Positions 1 to 11,030 of a stretch of 64,000 nucleotides of DNA are shown in pieces. Location of the stretch: positions 1,798,001-1,862,000 of the forward strand of contig CM049993.1 of NCBI GenBank assembly GCA_016630955.3, read 5' to 3'. The DNA is from Didymella arachidicola (taxonomy: Eukaryota > Ascomycota > Dothideomycetes > Pleosporales > Didymellaceae). A model generated the notes under the pieces. It searched no databases, was not told where the DNA came from, and saw nothing but the letters and a program-made list of their open reading frames with translations. The translations under genes were made by a program, and so were the position numbers. How positions within the stretch are numbered: the first letter of the stretch is position 1; every line of letters starts with the position of its first letter.

Positions 1-76
1 CGGCTTTTGTAGCCTGGATAGCAAGGTATAGTGTACCTTCGTTATAGGTCGATTGCGCGTCGCGTTGTGGCGGCAT
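1..76 (-). CDS. Transposase N-terminus of E1 (partial)
   Basis: Reading leftwards from the ATG at 74-76, 25 codons are open to the window edge. The peptide (MPPQRDAQSTYNEGTLYLAI and on) aligns residue by residue with the start of the intact transposase at 31577. It would be the beginning of the N-terminal helix-turn-helix DNA-binding region. Nothing can be said about whether the rest is intact. Confidence 0.7.
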   Translation of the reverse strand, partial: MPPQRDAQSTYNEGTLYLAIQATKA

Positions 77-157
77 AGTAATAGTTGTTGTAATAGTCGC
101 GATTTTGGTGAGGGCGGGCGACTCGGTGGGGGTGGGCGGCTCGGTGGGGAAACACGT
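1..157 (-). mobile_element. Pogo/Fot-like transposon E1, terminal part (cut by window edge)
   Basis: One end of a pogo-like element. Bases 110-157 are a terminal inverted repeat ending in ACGT, with two direct copies of a CACCGAG-type motif, and the flanking TA at 158-159 is the target site. The same terminal design and a closely similar N-terminal protein occur in the intact element at 31495-33343. The rest of E1 lies left of the window. It is inserted into an older transposase relic that resumes at about 160. Confidence 0.8.
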
Positions 158-726
158 TATACCCCTACACTTATTGCACCTAATGCAGCTACTTAATGTT
201 GCCTGCTTCTTGCTGCTAAAGCGCCTATATAGCGATAAGGTTTCGGCCTTAGCATTTAGTCGCATCTACTATATTAATAAGGAAACCTTCCTACTAGCTT
301 TTAAAGCAGCGTTTAATAAGGCGTTTACTATAGAGAACATTCGCGTAGGCTTTAGAGGTGCTAGGCTAGTCCTATATAACCTAGACGTAGTGTTATTAGA
401 GCTTAATGTGCGCCTACGCACGCTAACGCTACTAAAACCTAGCAACGTCGCCTAGGAGCCAAAGACACTACGTAACACTTACAAAGTAGAGGAGCAGTTA
501 ACTCTAATTCGAAAGCAGATTTAAATCTTTTAAAGGTCTCTAGCAAGTTTATTAAATAAGTAGGTTAAGTAGCTAGCAAAGGGCGCTTAGTAGATAGCTT
601 ATAATATAACGTGAGCGGCAAGCGAAATGCGCAGGTAAGCGAAATGCGCACTTCTACACCCAATTAACCTTTGTACTTGAATATCTCAACACCCTACGAA
701 GCAATAAAGACGTACAATAGCTAGAA

Positions 727-2641
727 TTAATCCTCTACTTCTGCTGCATCTTTCTTGCACGTGCGCTTATTGTGTCCTGCCTCGCCACACGTCTTGCAGT
801 GGCGGATACCCTTGCTGCTACCACCTGCCTGCATCCTCTCTGCCTCTGCCTCTGCCTCAGCGTCTCTCTGCCTCTGCCTCTGCCTCAGCGTCTCTCTGCC
901 TCTGCCTCTGCCTCAGCGTCTCTCTGCCTCTGCCTCTGCCTCAGCGTCTCTCTGCCTCTGCCTCTGCCTCAGCGTCTCTCTGCCTCTGCCTCTGCCTCAG
1001 CGTCTCTCTGCCTCTGCCTCTGCCTCAGCGTCTCTCTGCCTCTGCCTCTGCCTCAGCGTCTCTCTGCCTCTGCCTCTGCCTCAGCGTCTCTCTGCCTCTG
1101 CCTCTGCCTCAGCGTCTCTCTGCCTCTGCCTCTGCCTCAGCGTCTCTCTGCCTTACTATTTCCTCTACCTCAGCCTGTGATAGAGTCCCACCTGCTTGGA
1201 TCCGCTTTCTCTTACGCTTCTTACGCTTAGAAGCAGCGTTGTTGGCTGCTTCAAGCTTGGCTACTCTAGCTTCAAGTAACGTGTGTGAATAGTCCTTTAA
1301 AGTTGACCCCTTTTTGACCTACAGAATCATCTCAATGATAGAATCAGGTGAGGAACTCTTATGGTTCCTTATCCTCTTGATAATCAGCGTCGTTTGGCTG
1401 TCTATCTCTATAGCGTTGCTTGGTGTTTTTGGTTGCCAGGCAGTAGGCCCTGGTGCTGGTGGAGTTAGTGTACGAGGCTTGACTTCAAGCTTTAATAGCA
1501 CCACTTCTGGGTTAAGTGGAACCAAGCCAGTTGCTCTGAAACTAGACAAGATATTGCTCTTTGAGATGGCCCTGTCGTACACCTCTAGAAACGTTGCTAG
1601 AAAGGCTTTTTTATCAACATGGTTGATGTGGCTGTCTGCCAAGCCCCTGATTTCCTTCTTGTACGCCTGCTTCAGGGGGGCAAAACACCCAACGTCAAGC
1701 GGCTGCAGGATATGGGAGGCGTGTGGAGGCATACAGAGAGCAATAATCTTGCTTTCCTCACAGAGGTTTTGGAACTCAAGCGACTTGTGGCTCTCATGGC
1801 CGTTAATAATGAGCAGCTGGTGACTGCCTACTGTACGAGCCTCTGTATGCTGGATAAAGTGCTTCAGCCAGGCAAGACCAAGCTCGTTAGTGGTCCAGCC
1901 GTTCTTGCTGACGCCAATCCTCCAATCTGGTGGGTTGTTGTGATACCAGGCCTTGTCGTGGTGCTTTGCTTTGAGGATGAAGAAGGGTAGGATAGACCAC
2001 CCTATGGCGTTGATGCAAGCGATCAGAGTTATCCACTCACGGTCACCAGGCTGGATACCAATTGGCTTCAAACGTCTCTCTGAGGCAGGGACTACCTTGA
2101 CTGACCCTCCAACGCCTATCTGGAAGCCAGTCTCGTCAAAGTTGTAGGTGTCTTCGTCCAGGATCCCATACTTGGCTTTAACGTTGCGTACAAGGTCAAA
2201 CCAGGGGCTGACAACAGCCGGATTGCTGCACAGGACTCTCTGGTGATCCCTCTGTCGAGTTACTTGAGACTTGATCTCAGGCTTCCGGCGTATAAGGTTC
2301 CTAGCCCATTTTTCTCCAACCTGGTTACCACCACGAGCAGCTAGCAGTTGGTTGGCCATCTCTCGCACGTAGCTAAGCGTAGGGGCAAAGCCTCGCGCAT
2401 CAAGCTTCCTTATATACTGCACAATCGTGTCCTCTTCATGCCTTAAGAGCTTTGATGAGTTGGCTGAGATATCGCGTCGTGAAGGCTTTCCAGCGCGTCG
2501 CGTACGAAGAGTGCTTTCTTGAACGTTGTAGATAGCAGCAGCGCGTCGCTGGCTTAAGGATGTGTTAGATTTCATTGCTTTAATAGCTAAGATTATTCTT
2601 TCTTCACGAGGAAGTAATTCAAGATCAGATTGTTGCGACAT
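727..2641 (-). pseudogene. E2 pogo-type DDE transposase, broken
   Basis: The ATG at 2641 starts an open frame of 440 codons, ending at a TAG at 1319-1321 where the paralogue at 39394-43130 has CAG (Gln). Coding similarity continues past it to a CCHC zinc knuckle (CKTCGEAGHNKRTC-like) and a stop near 727, but a 28-bp tandem array interrupts the frame. Domains are an N-terminal helix-turn-helix, a CENP-B-type DNA-binding part and a DDE_1 catalytic core. The first Asp (NFDETGF) and third Asp (QPLDVGCF) are present. The second block reads LLIINGHESH, so the catalytic Asp is Asn. The nonsense codon and lost Asp are both RIP-type transitions, so the protein should be inactive. Confidence 0.85.
838..1152. 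repeat. 28-bp tandem repeat (about 11 copies)
   Basis: The motif AGCGTCTCTC recurs exactly every 28 bp from 859 to 1139 (11 occurrences), separated by three TGCCTC hexamers. The array lies in the Glu/Ala-rich C-terminal part of the E2 transposase gene. Because 28 is not a multiple of three and one frame contains TGA, the array destroys the minus-strand frame. The open plus-strand frames across it are a by-product of the repeat. Confidence 0.95.
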
Positions 2642-2862
2642 TGTGAGGAGTGGTGGAAGAAGGTGTGGTCTTGGCAGAAGTGCGCATTTCGCTTACCTGC
2701 GCATTTCGCTTGCCGCTCACGTTAGTATTAATATAAAAGAAAATAGACTACCTATAAGACACTATAGAGGTAACTATAAGGTTAGATATAACTCCTACCC
2801 CTATAAAGTAGAAATAAAGGATATAGATAGTAGTAAGGTGTCTAAATAATATTTATCTACTA

Positions 2863-4704
2863 ACGTGTTTTATAAGTGTGCGCCCTACCCAAGTGTGCGC
2901 CCCACGAACACCGTTAACACGACAGCGCAACGCTATACTGCAACACAGCAATAATAAACTGCAGCTTGCAGACTTAAACAATATTAATTAGAAGCTTTAC
3001 TATCATCTACATCCTCTATTTCTACCTTGCACGTGCGGGAATTGTGTCCAATCTCGCCGCAACGACCGCAGCGTCGTCCTGCGCGCACCCTCTTCGCAGG
3101 CGTCTCGCCCTCATGGCGACCCCTACCCTCCCTTTTACCAATTAAGTCAGCTACTTCACTAACTGTAAGGGTCTCCTCTGCGCGTATATAGCGTCGCTTA
3201 CGAGTCTTGCGCTTTGTAAGCTCCTTAATAGCGGTTCGCATGCGTGCCTGTTCCTCCTGCAGCAACACCATATTATGCGCTATCTGCTGAGCACCCTTAC
3301 TTAACTGTCTAACCTGTTCATCTAACGAACTTGCTAGAGACCCTTGATGGATTTGAATCCGCTTTCGAATCAGAGTCGACTGCTCCTCCACTTCGTGAGC
3401 GTTGCGTGGTGTCTTTGGCTCCCAGGCGACGCCGCTGGGTTTTGGTGGCGTTGGCGTGCGCAGGCGCACATCAAGCTTCGATAGCACAACCTCTGGGTTG
3501 TGTGGGACTAGCCCAGCACCTCTAAAGCCTGCACGAACGTTTTCTGTAGTAAATGCCTTCTTAAAAGATGCTTTAAAGGCTGGTAGGAAGGTTTCCTTGT
3601 TAATATGGTGGATGCGGGTGCGTGCTAAGGCCGAGATCTCGTCGCCATACAGGCGCTTCAGCGGCGAGAAGCAGGCGACGTTAAGTGGCTGCAACAAGTG
3701 CGACGAGTGTGCTGGCATACAGAGAGTGATTATCTTCTTCTCTTTGCAGAGATCCTGGAAATCCACTGAACAGTGGCTCTCGTGGCTATTAATAATAAGC
3801 AGCCTGTAGACCCTAACAGGCTTCGCATGCGTGTTAAAGTGGTGGAGCTAGGCAAGCGCTAAATTGTTGTTAGTCTAGCCAGTGGGACTAACTTGAACAA
3901 CCCAGTCCTGTGGGAGGTCCTCAGTAAACTAGTTAGAGATAAGAACCTTGCCTGCAAGGATAAGGAACGGTGGGACTACCTTCCCCGTCGACCCGACGCC
4001 TTGTACTAGGGTAACCCACTCACGATCGCTAGGTTAGAGTTTCTTCCGCTTCCTAGGCTTCTCTAAGCCTGTTACTACTAGTTGCGATGAGATCTTGCCC
4101 GTTAGGAAGCCAGACTCGTTAAAGTTGTACATATCCTCATCTGTAATACCGTACTTTGCCTTCGTGGACTGGACAAGCGTGAACCAGGGCTGGATAACCG
4201 CCGGGTCCTCGCAGGCAGCTTGCTGGCGATCATACGGACGGGTCCATCGCGTCTGCAGCTCTGGTGTGCGCTTTATAAAGTTGTCAACCCAGTTCTTGCC
4301 AACAGCGTCACCACCACGCTCTCTTAGCAGTTTATCCGCCATATCTCGTACGTCTGCCTTCGAGGAGAGTAGTCCACGATCAGACTCCTCAAGTATACGT
4401 ATTACAACCGCCTCCTCTTCTAGCTTTGTAAGGCGCTTTGCCAGCGGCTCGTAGTCGCGTCGCGGGAGTGTGTTTGCGCGTCGCCGCTGTATTGTACGTC
4501 GAGGCACGTTGTAGACTAACTCAGCGTGTCGCAGGGTTTTAATTTGCTGAGTTTGAAGGTCAGAGATAGCAAGCTGTACGTCAGCTTCTAAGTAGGTTTT
4601 CTCAAGTTGGTGTTGTTGAGACATTACGCGTTGTCGCTGCGCTGTCGTGTTGACGGTGTTCGTGGGGCGCACACTTGGGTGGGGCGCACACTTATGAAAC
4701 ACGT
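2863..4704 (-). mobile_element. Pogo/Fot-like transposon E3
   Basis: A 1842-bp element with TA on both sides (2861-2862 and 4705-4706). The terminal inverted repeats begin ACGTGTTTTATAAG / ACGTGTTTCATAAG and contain two direct copies of AAGTGTGCGCCC. It carries one decayed transposase gene on the minus strand. It is inserted just downstream of the stop of the older relic at 160-2849. Confidence 0.9.
2984..4624 (-). pseudogene. E3 pogo-type transposase, RIP-inactivated
   Basis: The ATG at 4624 opens a frame of about 197 codons to a stop at 4034. Homology resumes at 3766 and runs to the stop at 2984, ending in a CCHC knuckle (CGRCGEIGHNSRTC). Between them (3767-4033) several Gln or Trp codons have become stops. 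All three catalytic aspartates are now Asn: NFNESGF, LLIINSHESH and QPLNVACF. Each is a G to A change on the coding strand, the signature of RIP on the complementary strand. The gene is dead, although its DNA ends are well preserved and could still be recognised by a related transposase. Confidence 0.88.
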
Positions 4705-5166
4705 TATATATAATTATTAAAAATATTATAGTATCATATATAACGTAAAGCACTAGCAAGCCGGCTACCCTAACAAACCAGCTACTTTTTTTAGCGCTAC
4801 AAACACTACGTACAATATAAGCAATTACTTACTCCCTTCTAGTGTACCTGCGTACAATGCACTTGCATTAGATGCAGAATCTTCTTCTGCATCTTTCGAG
4901 CACGTACGCGCGTTATGCCTAGGCTTCCTATAGTTGCTATAGTACTGTTAACCTAGTTAGGCTCTTTTATAGCTACTCCTAACACGCACTCTTTTTAACA
5001 CTATATAAGCTGCAGCTGCGCTTTTAGCTGTAGAGGCTGCCGCTTTACTATACTCTATTATACTACTATGCTAAATTTGCTTTCTTTTCTAGGTTTTGCG
5101 CTTAGTTATCTCTGCTAATTGCTCTTTAAGCTCTTGTACATGAGCCTTAATAAGCATATTTTTATA

Positions 5167-7014
5167 ACGTTAAGGATCAGCAAGCTGGCCAGATCAGCAA
5201 GCTGGCCACCCCACCAAACCTGACCCGACTCTCTACACCATTGATCCACAACAACGCAGTAAAATTAGATAAAACTTGACAGATATAATTTGTTATCTAG
5301 CTTTGCACGAAGTGCGAGTGTGTCCTTGAATATGGCACTTCGTGCACGTCGGCGGCGCGCGCTGACGTCGCTGACTGCCCTCACCCTGCTCAACCTCCGT
5401 AACTACCCTTTCTGCCTCTGCAATAAGCTGCTGAGCCTGCTGCACCTGGAGAACTCTACCAGAAGCGATATATTGACGCGGCTGGTTCTGTTTTTGTCGC
5501 TGGCGCTGATTTTCTTCACGTAGCTTCTTATTCTCCTCCGCTAGTATTACTGCTGATTGCATTGCAAGCTGAGCGCTCTTAGCAAGCTGGCGGATAGCAA
5601 TACTTGTTGGACTCTCTGGCTGCCGCCGCAGTCGCTCTTGGAGATAGCGTACCTGCTGCTGAAGCTGCTCTACTGTATGTGGTGTCTCTGTCTGCGCCGC
5701 TGCCTGTGCTGCAACGTTGTCATCTATAGTTGTCTGTGGTGGAGACGGCGTCCGAACGACAGTTAGCGAAGACAGAACACGATCTGGACAAGAAGGGACA
5801 AGATCTGTCGCCCGAAAGCCTGATTAGATATTCTGCTGCGTAAATATAGTCGGCCGGATCCGTGTATAGGCTATAAGGAAGTCTATCTTGTCAATATGGT
5901 ATACGCCTTGGCGGGCGAGCTCCTCAACCTGACGTCCGTACGCGCGCTTAAGAGGGGAGTAGCAGCTCACATCTAGAGGCTGGAGAAGATGGGAGGTATG
6001 CGGCGGCATACAGAGAGTAATGATCTTATTATTGGCGCAGTACTGGTCGAACTCTGGCGTAGCGTGGCTGCTATGGCCGTCTGCAATAAGAAGCCGATAG
6101 ACTCCAGCTGTACGAGCGGCTGTATGCTGGTTGAAGTGCTTTATCCACTCGAAACCTAGCTCATCTGTCGTCCAGCCATTCTCTGAGACGCCGACAGTCC
6201 AATCTAGAGGGAGATCGCGATACCAGCTGCTCTGGTGGACCTTACCAGCCAGGATCACGAACGGTGGTAGAGACCAGCCAGACGCGTTAACACACTCGAT
6301 TACTGTCACCCACTCGCGATTGCCTGGCTGTACGGCGACTGCACGACCGACTCTATCAGAGCTAGTGACTACTTTTGACGTTGCAGCGACGCCCATAGCG
6401 AATCCAGTCTCGTCAAAGTTGTAGATATCCTGGTTAAGAACGCCATACGTCTGTCGCGTCTCCTCTACTAGTTTGAACCACGCTGTAATCGCGATAGGAT
6501 CCTCAGAACTAGCGCGCTGGCTATTAAGCCTTCTAGTCCACTTTATCTGGAGCTCTGGCTGGCCTTGAATAAAGCGCGACACCCATTTCTTGCCGACAGG
6601 CTGTGGAGGTGGATCTTGGCCACGCGCGGCGAGTAATACGTCTGCCATTCGTCGCACGTCAATAATATGGGGTGGAAAACCACGCCGGTCAAGGTCTAGG
6701 ATCCACTGCACGAGAGAATGCTCTTCGATAGGCGATAGCTTACAATTAGCAGGTCGTACCTCTCTGATCGTGGCTGGGTACCACCGACACGCGTCTGGAG
6801 TGTGGATCTTGGCACATCAAAAGCCATCGCAAGAGCGCGGAGAGACTGTTTTGGATTATTACGATAGGACGCGATAGCAAGGCTTATTCTGCCTTCACGA
6901 GAAGTCTGTATAGAGCGTCGTTGTCGCGGCATTATGGTAGTTGTGTAGAGAGTCGGGTCAGGTTTGGTGGGGTGGCCAGCTTGCTGATCTGGCCAGCTTC
7001 CTGATCCTTAACGT
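5167..7014 (-). mobile_element. Pogo/Fot-like transposon E4
   Basis: An 1848-bp element flanked by TA (5165-5166 and 7015-7016). The 72-bp terminal inverted repeats (5167-5238 and 6943-7014) show one mismatch by eye and contain two direct copies of GATCAGCAAGCTGGCCA. It is inserted in relic E5 and carries one transposase gene on the minus strand. Confidence 0.93.
5293..6932 (-). pseudogene. E4 pogo-type transposase, one frameshift and one stop
   Basis: The ATG at 6932 starts the N-terminal DNA-binding region. Around 6755-6765 a one-base-type frameshift moves the reading to the frame of 5824-6711, which holds the CENP-B-like domain and DDE_1 core with all three Asp residues present (NFDETGF, LLIADGHSSH, QPLDVSCY). 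A TAA at 5824-5826 (probably from CAA) interrupts before the C-terminal coiled-coil region and a CCHC-like end (CTKCHIQGHTRTSC, 5293-5562). Repaired length would be near 545 residues, normal for the family. This is a recently lost gene. Confidence 0.85.
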
Positions 7015-8522
7015 TATAGTATCTCTTTAACGCCTTTAATAAGCTTTAAGAATCCTTCCTAAGTAGAAGTTAGTAACTATACAAAGCGCCCGCTTATAAG
7101 CTTTAAATAGAACCTCAACTCGTACGTATTGCTTAGGGTTCTAGACTACTATACTGTTTCTAGTAGAGGTAGTAGTAGTAGAGTGTGTATTTAAACATTA
7201 AGCCAATCTAGGACGCGTTGCGCGTTGATAGGCACAAGTCCTGAAGCCTTAAAGGCCTTCTTGCAGTTATTGTACGTGAACACGTCGAAAAACGCGTCTT
7301 AAAATGCTAGAAGGAAGCCTTCCTTATTAATATAGTAGATCTGTTTCTTTGCTAAGCCTTGTACGTGTTAGGAGTACTTTAGTTTTAACAGCAAGAAACA
7401 CACCACATTAAGTAGCTAGAGTATGTGCGATAAGTAAGCAGGCATGCAAAGGGTAAGGATCTTGTGTACAAGGTAGAAATCCTTAAAATCCTAGTTAAGA
7501 TAGCTCTTATAACTGTCTAAGATAAGTAGCCTATACAACCCTTTCTAACGCGTCTTTATATGCTAGTTAAAGTGCTTTAACTACTTAAGTCTAAGTGCGT
7601 TGTTAGTCTAGCCGTTCTTAGAGACAGAGAGCTTCTAATCGTACAGTATATTAGTCTCCTTGTACTAGGCAGAGATGTGTACGCGCCCTTTGTAGATAAT
7701 AAAGGGTAGAATAGCATACCTAGTAGTATAGATGCTCTAGATAGCTGTAACCTACTCCCGATTACCTAGCTAGATAAGGTTTGGTCTTATACGTCTCTCT
7801 AAACCTATAACAACCTTTATTAAGCTAATAATTCCTATCTAGAAGCCGGTCTTATTAAAGCTGTAGATGTTATTATCTAGGACCCTATACTTGTCTTTTG
7901 TGTCCTGTACAAGCTTAAACTAGGCGCTAATAACCCCTAGATCCTCCTAGAGTATTCTCTAGCGATCCTTTGCTCGATTAAAGGCCATTTTAAGCTTCTC
8001 TGTACGCCGGACGAATCGCTCTGCCCAGTTCTTGCCAACAGGTGTCCCACTACGCACAGCCAGAAGTTTATCTGCAATATCTGCCACCTCAGAGAGCCTG
8101 GGGGCAAATCCGCGCGAGTCGAGCTCGAGTATGTATCGTACGATCGTCTGCTCTTCTGCTATAGAGAGTTTCTGATTGTTTGGTGGTGCTTCGCGTCGAA
8201 ATGTGATATTACGGCGCCGGTCAGAGAGCCGCTAGAAAGGCACATTAAAAGCTGCAGCAGCACGTCGCATGATCTAAAACTGTCCCTTATTGTACGCCTT
8301 AAGGGCAAGAGCAATTCTGCCTTCTTGCTAAATTAATTCCTGCCTCCGTTGTTGTTGCATGTCATATTATACGGCAAAGTTGCAATGCTAAGGAAAAGTG
8401 TCCGGCTTAGTGGTTTGTCCGGCTCGGTGGTGTTTAACGTACTCAATAAAGTAATATTTAAGCCTCTATTAATAGCGTACTTAAAGAAGCTTATATCACA
8501 CCTTTATAATAGCTAAGAACTA

Positions 8523-10369
8523 ACGTAGTTCACAAGCGAGCCGTCCAACCCAAGCGAACCGTCCACTTTTCTAAGGTCTGTCTATTGCAAAGCACTTCCT
8601 GCAACACCACCACAATTTACTACAATTTGTAGAACACAGAAATACTATTCAGACGCGTCGCTATCAGATGCATCTGCAATTTCTACTGCACAGGTGCGAG
8701 TGTTGTGGCCAGTCTCGCCACAACGTCCACAGCGCCTCTGCCCACGCACCTTCTTTGCAGGCTCCCCACCATCTTCCTGCCCACCACCATCCTTTTCAGC
8801 TATCAAGTCAGCTATCTCCCCTACTGTGAGCGTCTCAGCTGTCCGAATATACTTCCTCTTACGACCCTTCACCTCTGTTGCTATCTCTACTGCCTTGCGA
8901 AGCCCTGCCATTTCCTGTCGCATTAACACTGTTTTATGACCTATCTTTGCAACACCCTTATTAAGCTGATTAATAGCTCTAAGCAGTGGAGAAACTGGAG
9001 AATCTCTGTGCAGTCGTACACGCTCGCGAACTAGCGTTGACTGAGCCTCTACCTCACGGAGGTTGCTTGGTGTTTTTGATTCCCATCGGGTGTCCTCTGG
9101 CTTTGGTGGAGTTGGCGTGCGAAGGGCCACATCAAGCTTTGATATCACCGCCTCTGGGTTGTGAGGGACTAGTCCAGCGCCTCTGAAGCCTGCGCAGATA
9201 TTGTCCTTTGTCATTGCCTTCTCAAAAGCTGCTTTAAAGGCTGGTAGGAAGGCCTCCTTCTTGATCTGCTTGGTGCCATACCGTGCCAAGCTACTAATCT
9301 CATTGCTGTATGCCCGCTTCAAAGGTGAAAAACAACCCACGTCAAGCGGCTGCAGCAGATGGGATGAGTGAGGAGGCATACAGAGGACAATAATCTTCTC
9401 TTCCTCACAGTATTTGTGGAACTCATGTGAGTTGTGGCTCTCATGGCCGTCCACAATCAGCAGCCGGTGGGCACCTACACTACGCGCCTTAGTATGGGTA
9501 TTAAAGTGCTTCAGCCAGGCAAGACTAAGCTCATTCGACGTCCAGCCGTTGAGACTGACTTCAATGACCCAGTCCCGGGGTAGATTGTGGAACCAGGACG
9601 TGATCAGGACCTTGCCAGGGAAGATGAGAAAGGGTGGCAGAGCCCAGCCTTTGGCGCTGACTCCCTGGATGTCGGTGACCCACCCACAGTTGCTAGGCTG
9701 TACCCTCTTTGGGTTGTTTCGTTTCTTAGAGCCTGTAAAGACTATCTGGCCTTGTATAACCCCCATCATGAAGCTAGTCTCGTTAAAGTTGTACGTGTCG
9801 TCATCAGCAATACCGTACTTGGCCTTGGTGTTGGCGACCAGCTCAAACCAGGGCGTTATAACGCGTACATCTTCGTTCAAGGCTCGCTGACGATCGTATG
9901 GACGGCTCCTCTTAAGCTTGATCTCTGGCGTACGCGTCTTGAAGTTGTCTACCCAGTGCTTGCCAACAGGCTTCCCACCACGCTCAGCTAGCAGATCGTT
10001 GGCCATATCTTGCACCATAGCCCTTGTAGCACCTATCCCTCGCTGGTCAAGGTCAAGTATACGTTGGACCAGGGCCTCCTCTTCTAGCTTAGTCAGCTTC
10101 TTTGAGTTAGGCTCGCGATCGCGTTGACAGAGGGCTCCAGTACACCGGTCTCGAAGCGTGCTTCTTGGAACGTTGAAGGCTGCAATAACGCGTCTTTCAC
10201 TCTCGTCACGATCCTTAATTGTAGCCTAGATAGCAAGCTGTAATGTACTTTTAGTGTAAGATTGTTGCGCGTTGCGTTGTAATGGCATTGTAGTGTAAGC
10301 TGGGGGTGGGCTGCATTTGGTAAAGTTGGACGGTTCGCTTGGGTTGGACTGCTCGCTTGTGAACTACAT
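8523..10369 (-). mobile_element. Pogo/Fot-like transposon E6, copy A
   Basis: An 1847-bp element with TA on both sides (8521-8522 and 10370-10371). The terminal repeats begin ACGTAGTTCACAAGCGAGCC, with a second direct copy AAGCGAACCGTCC. The right end carries one CpG to CpA change. A nearly identical copy lies at 35823-38154. Copy A serves as the uninterrupted reference for the solo LTR inserted in copy B. Confidence 0.93.
8645..10288 (-). pseudogene. E6-A pogo-type transposase with one early stop
   Basis: The ATG at 10288 starts a frame that meets a TAG after about 20 codons, where related copies have CAG (LAIQATK). From there it is open to the stop at 8645. A downstream Met at 10018 gives a 457-residue product lacking the first helix-turn-helix. 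The catalytic core is complete (NFNETSF shows Asp to Asn at the first position; LLIVDGHESH and QPLDVGCF keep Asp). The C-terminus has a CCHC knuckle (CGRCGETGHNTRTC). The early stop is shared with copy B, so the element moved after acquiring it. The first-Asp change suggests the protein is inactive and that movement was in trans. Confidence 0.85.
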
Positions 10370-10371
10370 TA

Positions 10372-11030
10372 TTAGTGATTAAGAAAATTAACTTCTTCCC
10401 TCTATTCTAGAAGGCCCAGGAGAGTACGTTTACTTAGAGGCTAATACTTAAGTCTTTTAAGATAATAGGTATATTACCCCTTTAGCCTATATTAACTTTT
10501 CTAGGTTAGTAAAAGGTTAATTTCTATTAATTTTTTATTTAAGTATAACTTAAATACCTTTGTAAATCTATTTCCCAATATTCTCTCTCTACTATAGGCG
10601 TTGTAGCCGGCACGCTACCCTATTTTGTTTTTTAGCTCTTTGCTAAGCTAAAATCTTTTTAAAATAGCTTATACGCTACTTAGTTTTATATATTTAGTTA
10701 AAAGCTATAACTGCTATTAAGACAAGGAGACAGCTTTGCCACTCCCTGTTCTTACAAGATATAGGCACCTGCTAGGCCTAAACACAAAGGCTCTCTATGC
10801 GAAGAGCTACGGCACAATTTAACAGAGCACCGGCTCTTAACACGCAAACAAGGCAGCTAGCATGGCCTTACATTGCACGACTTCTAAGAGATAAAGAAGA
10901 AGGATGGCCTAGCTCTGCCTTCCTACTACACCTATCTCCTTTAATACAGGCATAGCCAAGCCTAGTACAAAGGCTCTCCTCGCGCAGAGCCACGGCCTTG
11001 ATTCGACAAAGCACCGGCTCTCTACACCCA
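10372..11030. other. Non-coding stretch with a diverged ~187-bp tandem duplication
   Basis: The left part (to about 10740) is AT-rich and has no gene I can support. The right part contains two related segments about 187 bp apart (about 10757-10838 and 10943-11024), each with ACAAAGGCTCTC-like and AGCACCGGCTCT blocks. No coding similarity was recognised. It may be a diverged part of the LINE that ends at 11310. Confidence 0.5.

Larger units (their letters stand above)
609..2722 (-). mobile_element. Pogo/Fot-like transposon E2
   Basis: A complete 2114-bp element flanked by TA (607-608 and 2723-2724). The 44-bp terminal inverted repeats (609-652 and 2679-2722) match perfectly by eye and each contain two direct copies of AAGCGAAATGCGCA. 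It carries one transposase gene on the minus strand. The extra length compared with about 1.85 kb for the other elements comes from the tandem array at 838-1152. It is inserted inside the older relic at 160-2849. Confidence 0.92.
160..2849 (+). pseudogene. RIP-degraded pogo transposase relic, split by E2
   Basis: The C-terminal half of a pogo-type transposase read on the plus strand in two pieces, 160-608 and 2725-2849, separated by element E2. Recognisable landmarks are the third catalytic block (LQ-LNVACF, with the Asp replaced by Asn), the proline-rich LRTPTPPKPS-like linker, and the acidic tail after a ruined zinc knuckle, ending in a stop at about 2847. Compared with the copy at 2984-3766, glutamine codons have become TAG and many C residues are T, the pattern expected from RIP. 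E1 interrupts it at the left, so the N-terminal half is off the window. Not functional. Confidence 0.75.
4825..8360 (-). pseudogene. E5 transposase relic, many TAG stops
   Basis: Reading down from the ATG at 8360, a pogo-type transposase can be followed with numerous in-frame TAG codons where Gln or Trp is expected. The best-preserved part is the N-terminal DNA-binding region (about 8240-7990, for example RGFAPRLSEVADIADKLL). Catalytic blocks remain only as ghosts (SFNKTGF, LLILDSYKS, LQLLNVVCF). The C-terminal part continues left of E4 at 5164-4825, with remains of a zinc knuckle (KPRHNARTC) and a Ser/Ala-rich tail. E4 splits it at 5165-7016. Confidence 0.75.
4743..8440 (-). mobile_element. 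Old pogo-like relic E5, split by E4
   Basis: A degraded element whose two parts (4743-5164 and 7017-8440) join across E4. The left terminus ACGTAAAGCACTAGCAAGCC and the right terminus (reverse complement ACGTTAAACACCACCGAGCC) are similar but diverged. TA precedes the left end, while the right target base pair is no longer clean. It holds a heavily mutated transposase on the minus strand. The ends are less certain than those of E2-E4. Confidence 0.65.

Noticed and set aside
755..1230. Overlapping plus-strand ORFs of 141 and 152 codons rich in Leu, Cys, Ser and Ala
   Set aside because: They are produced by the 28-bp tandem repeat, whose plus-strand frames lack stops. The real gene is the broken transposase on the other strand.
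2562..2849. 95-codon plus-strand ORF spanning the E2 end
   Set aside because: It fuses antisense of the E2 transposase, the terminal repeat and the tail of the old relic by chance. Only the relic tail is real homology.
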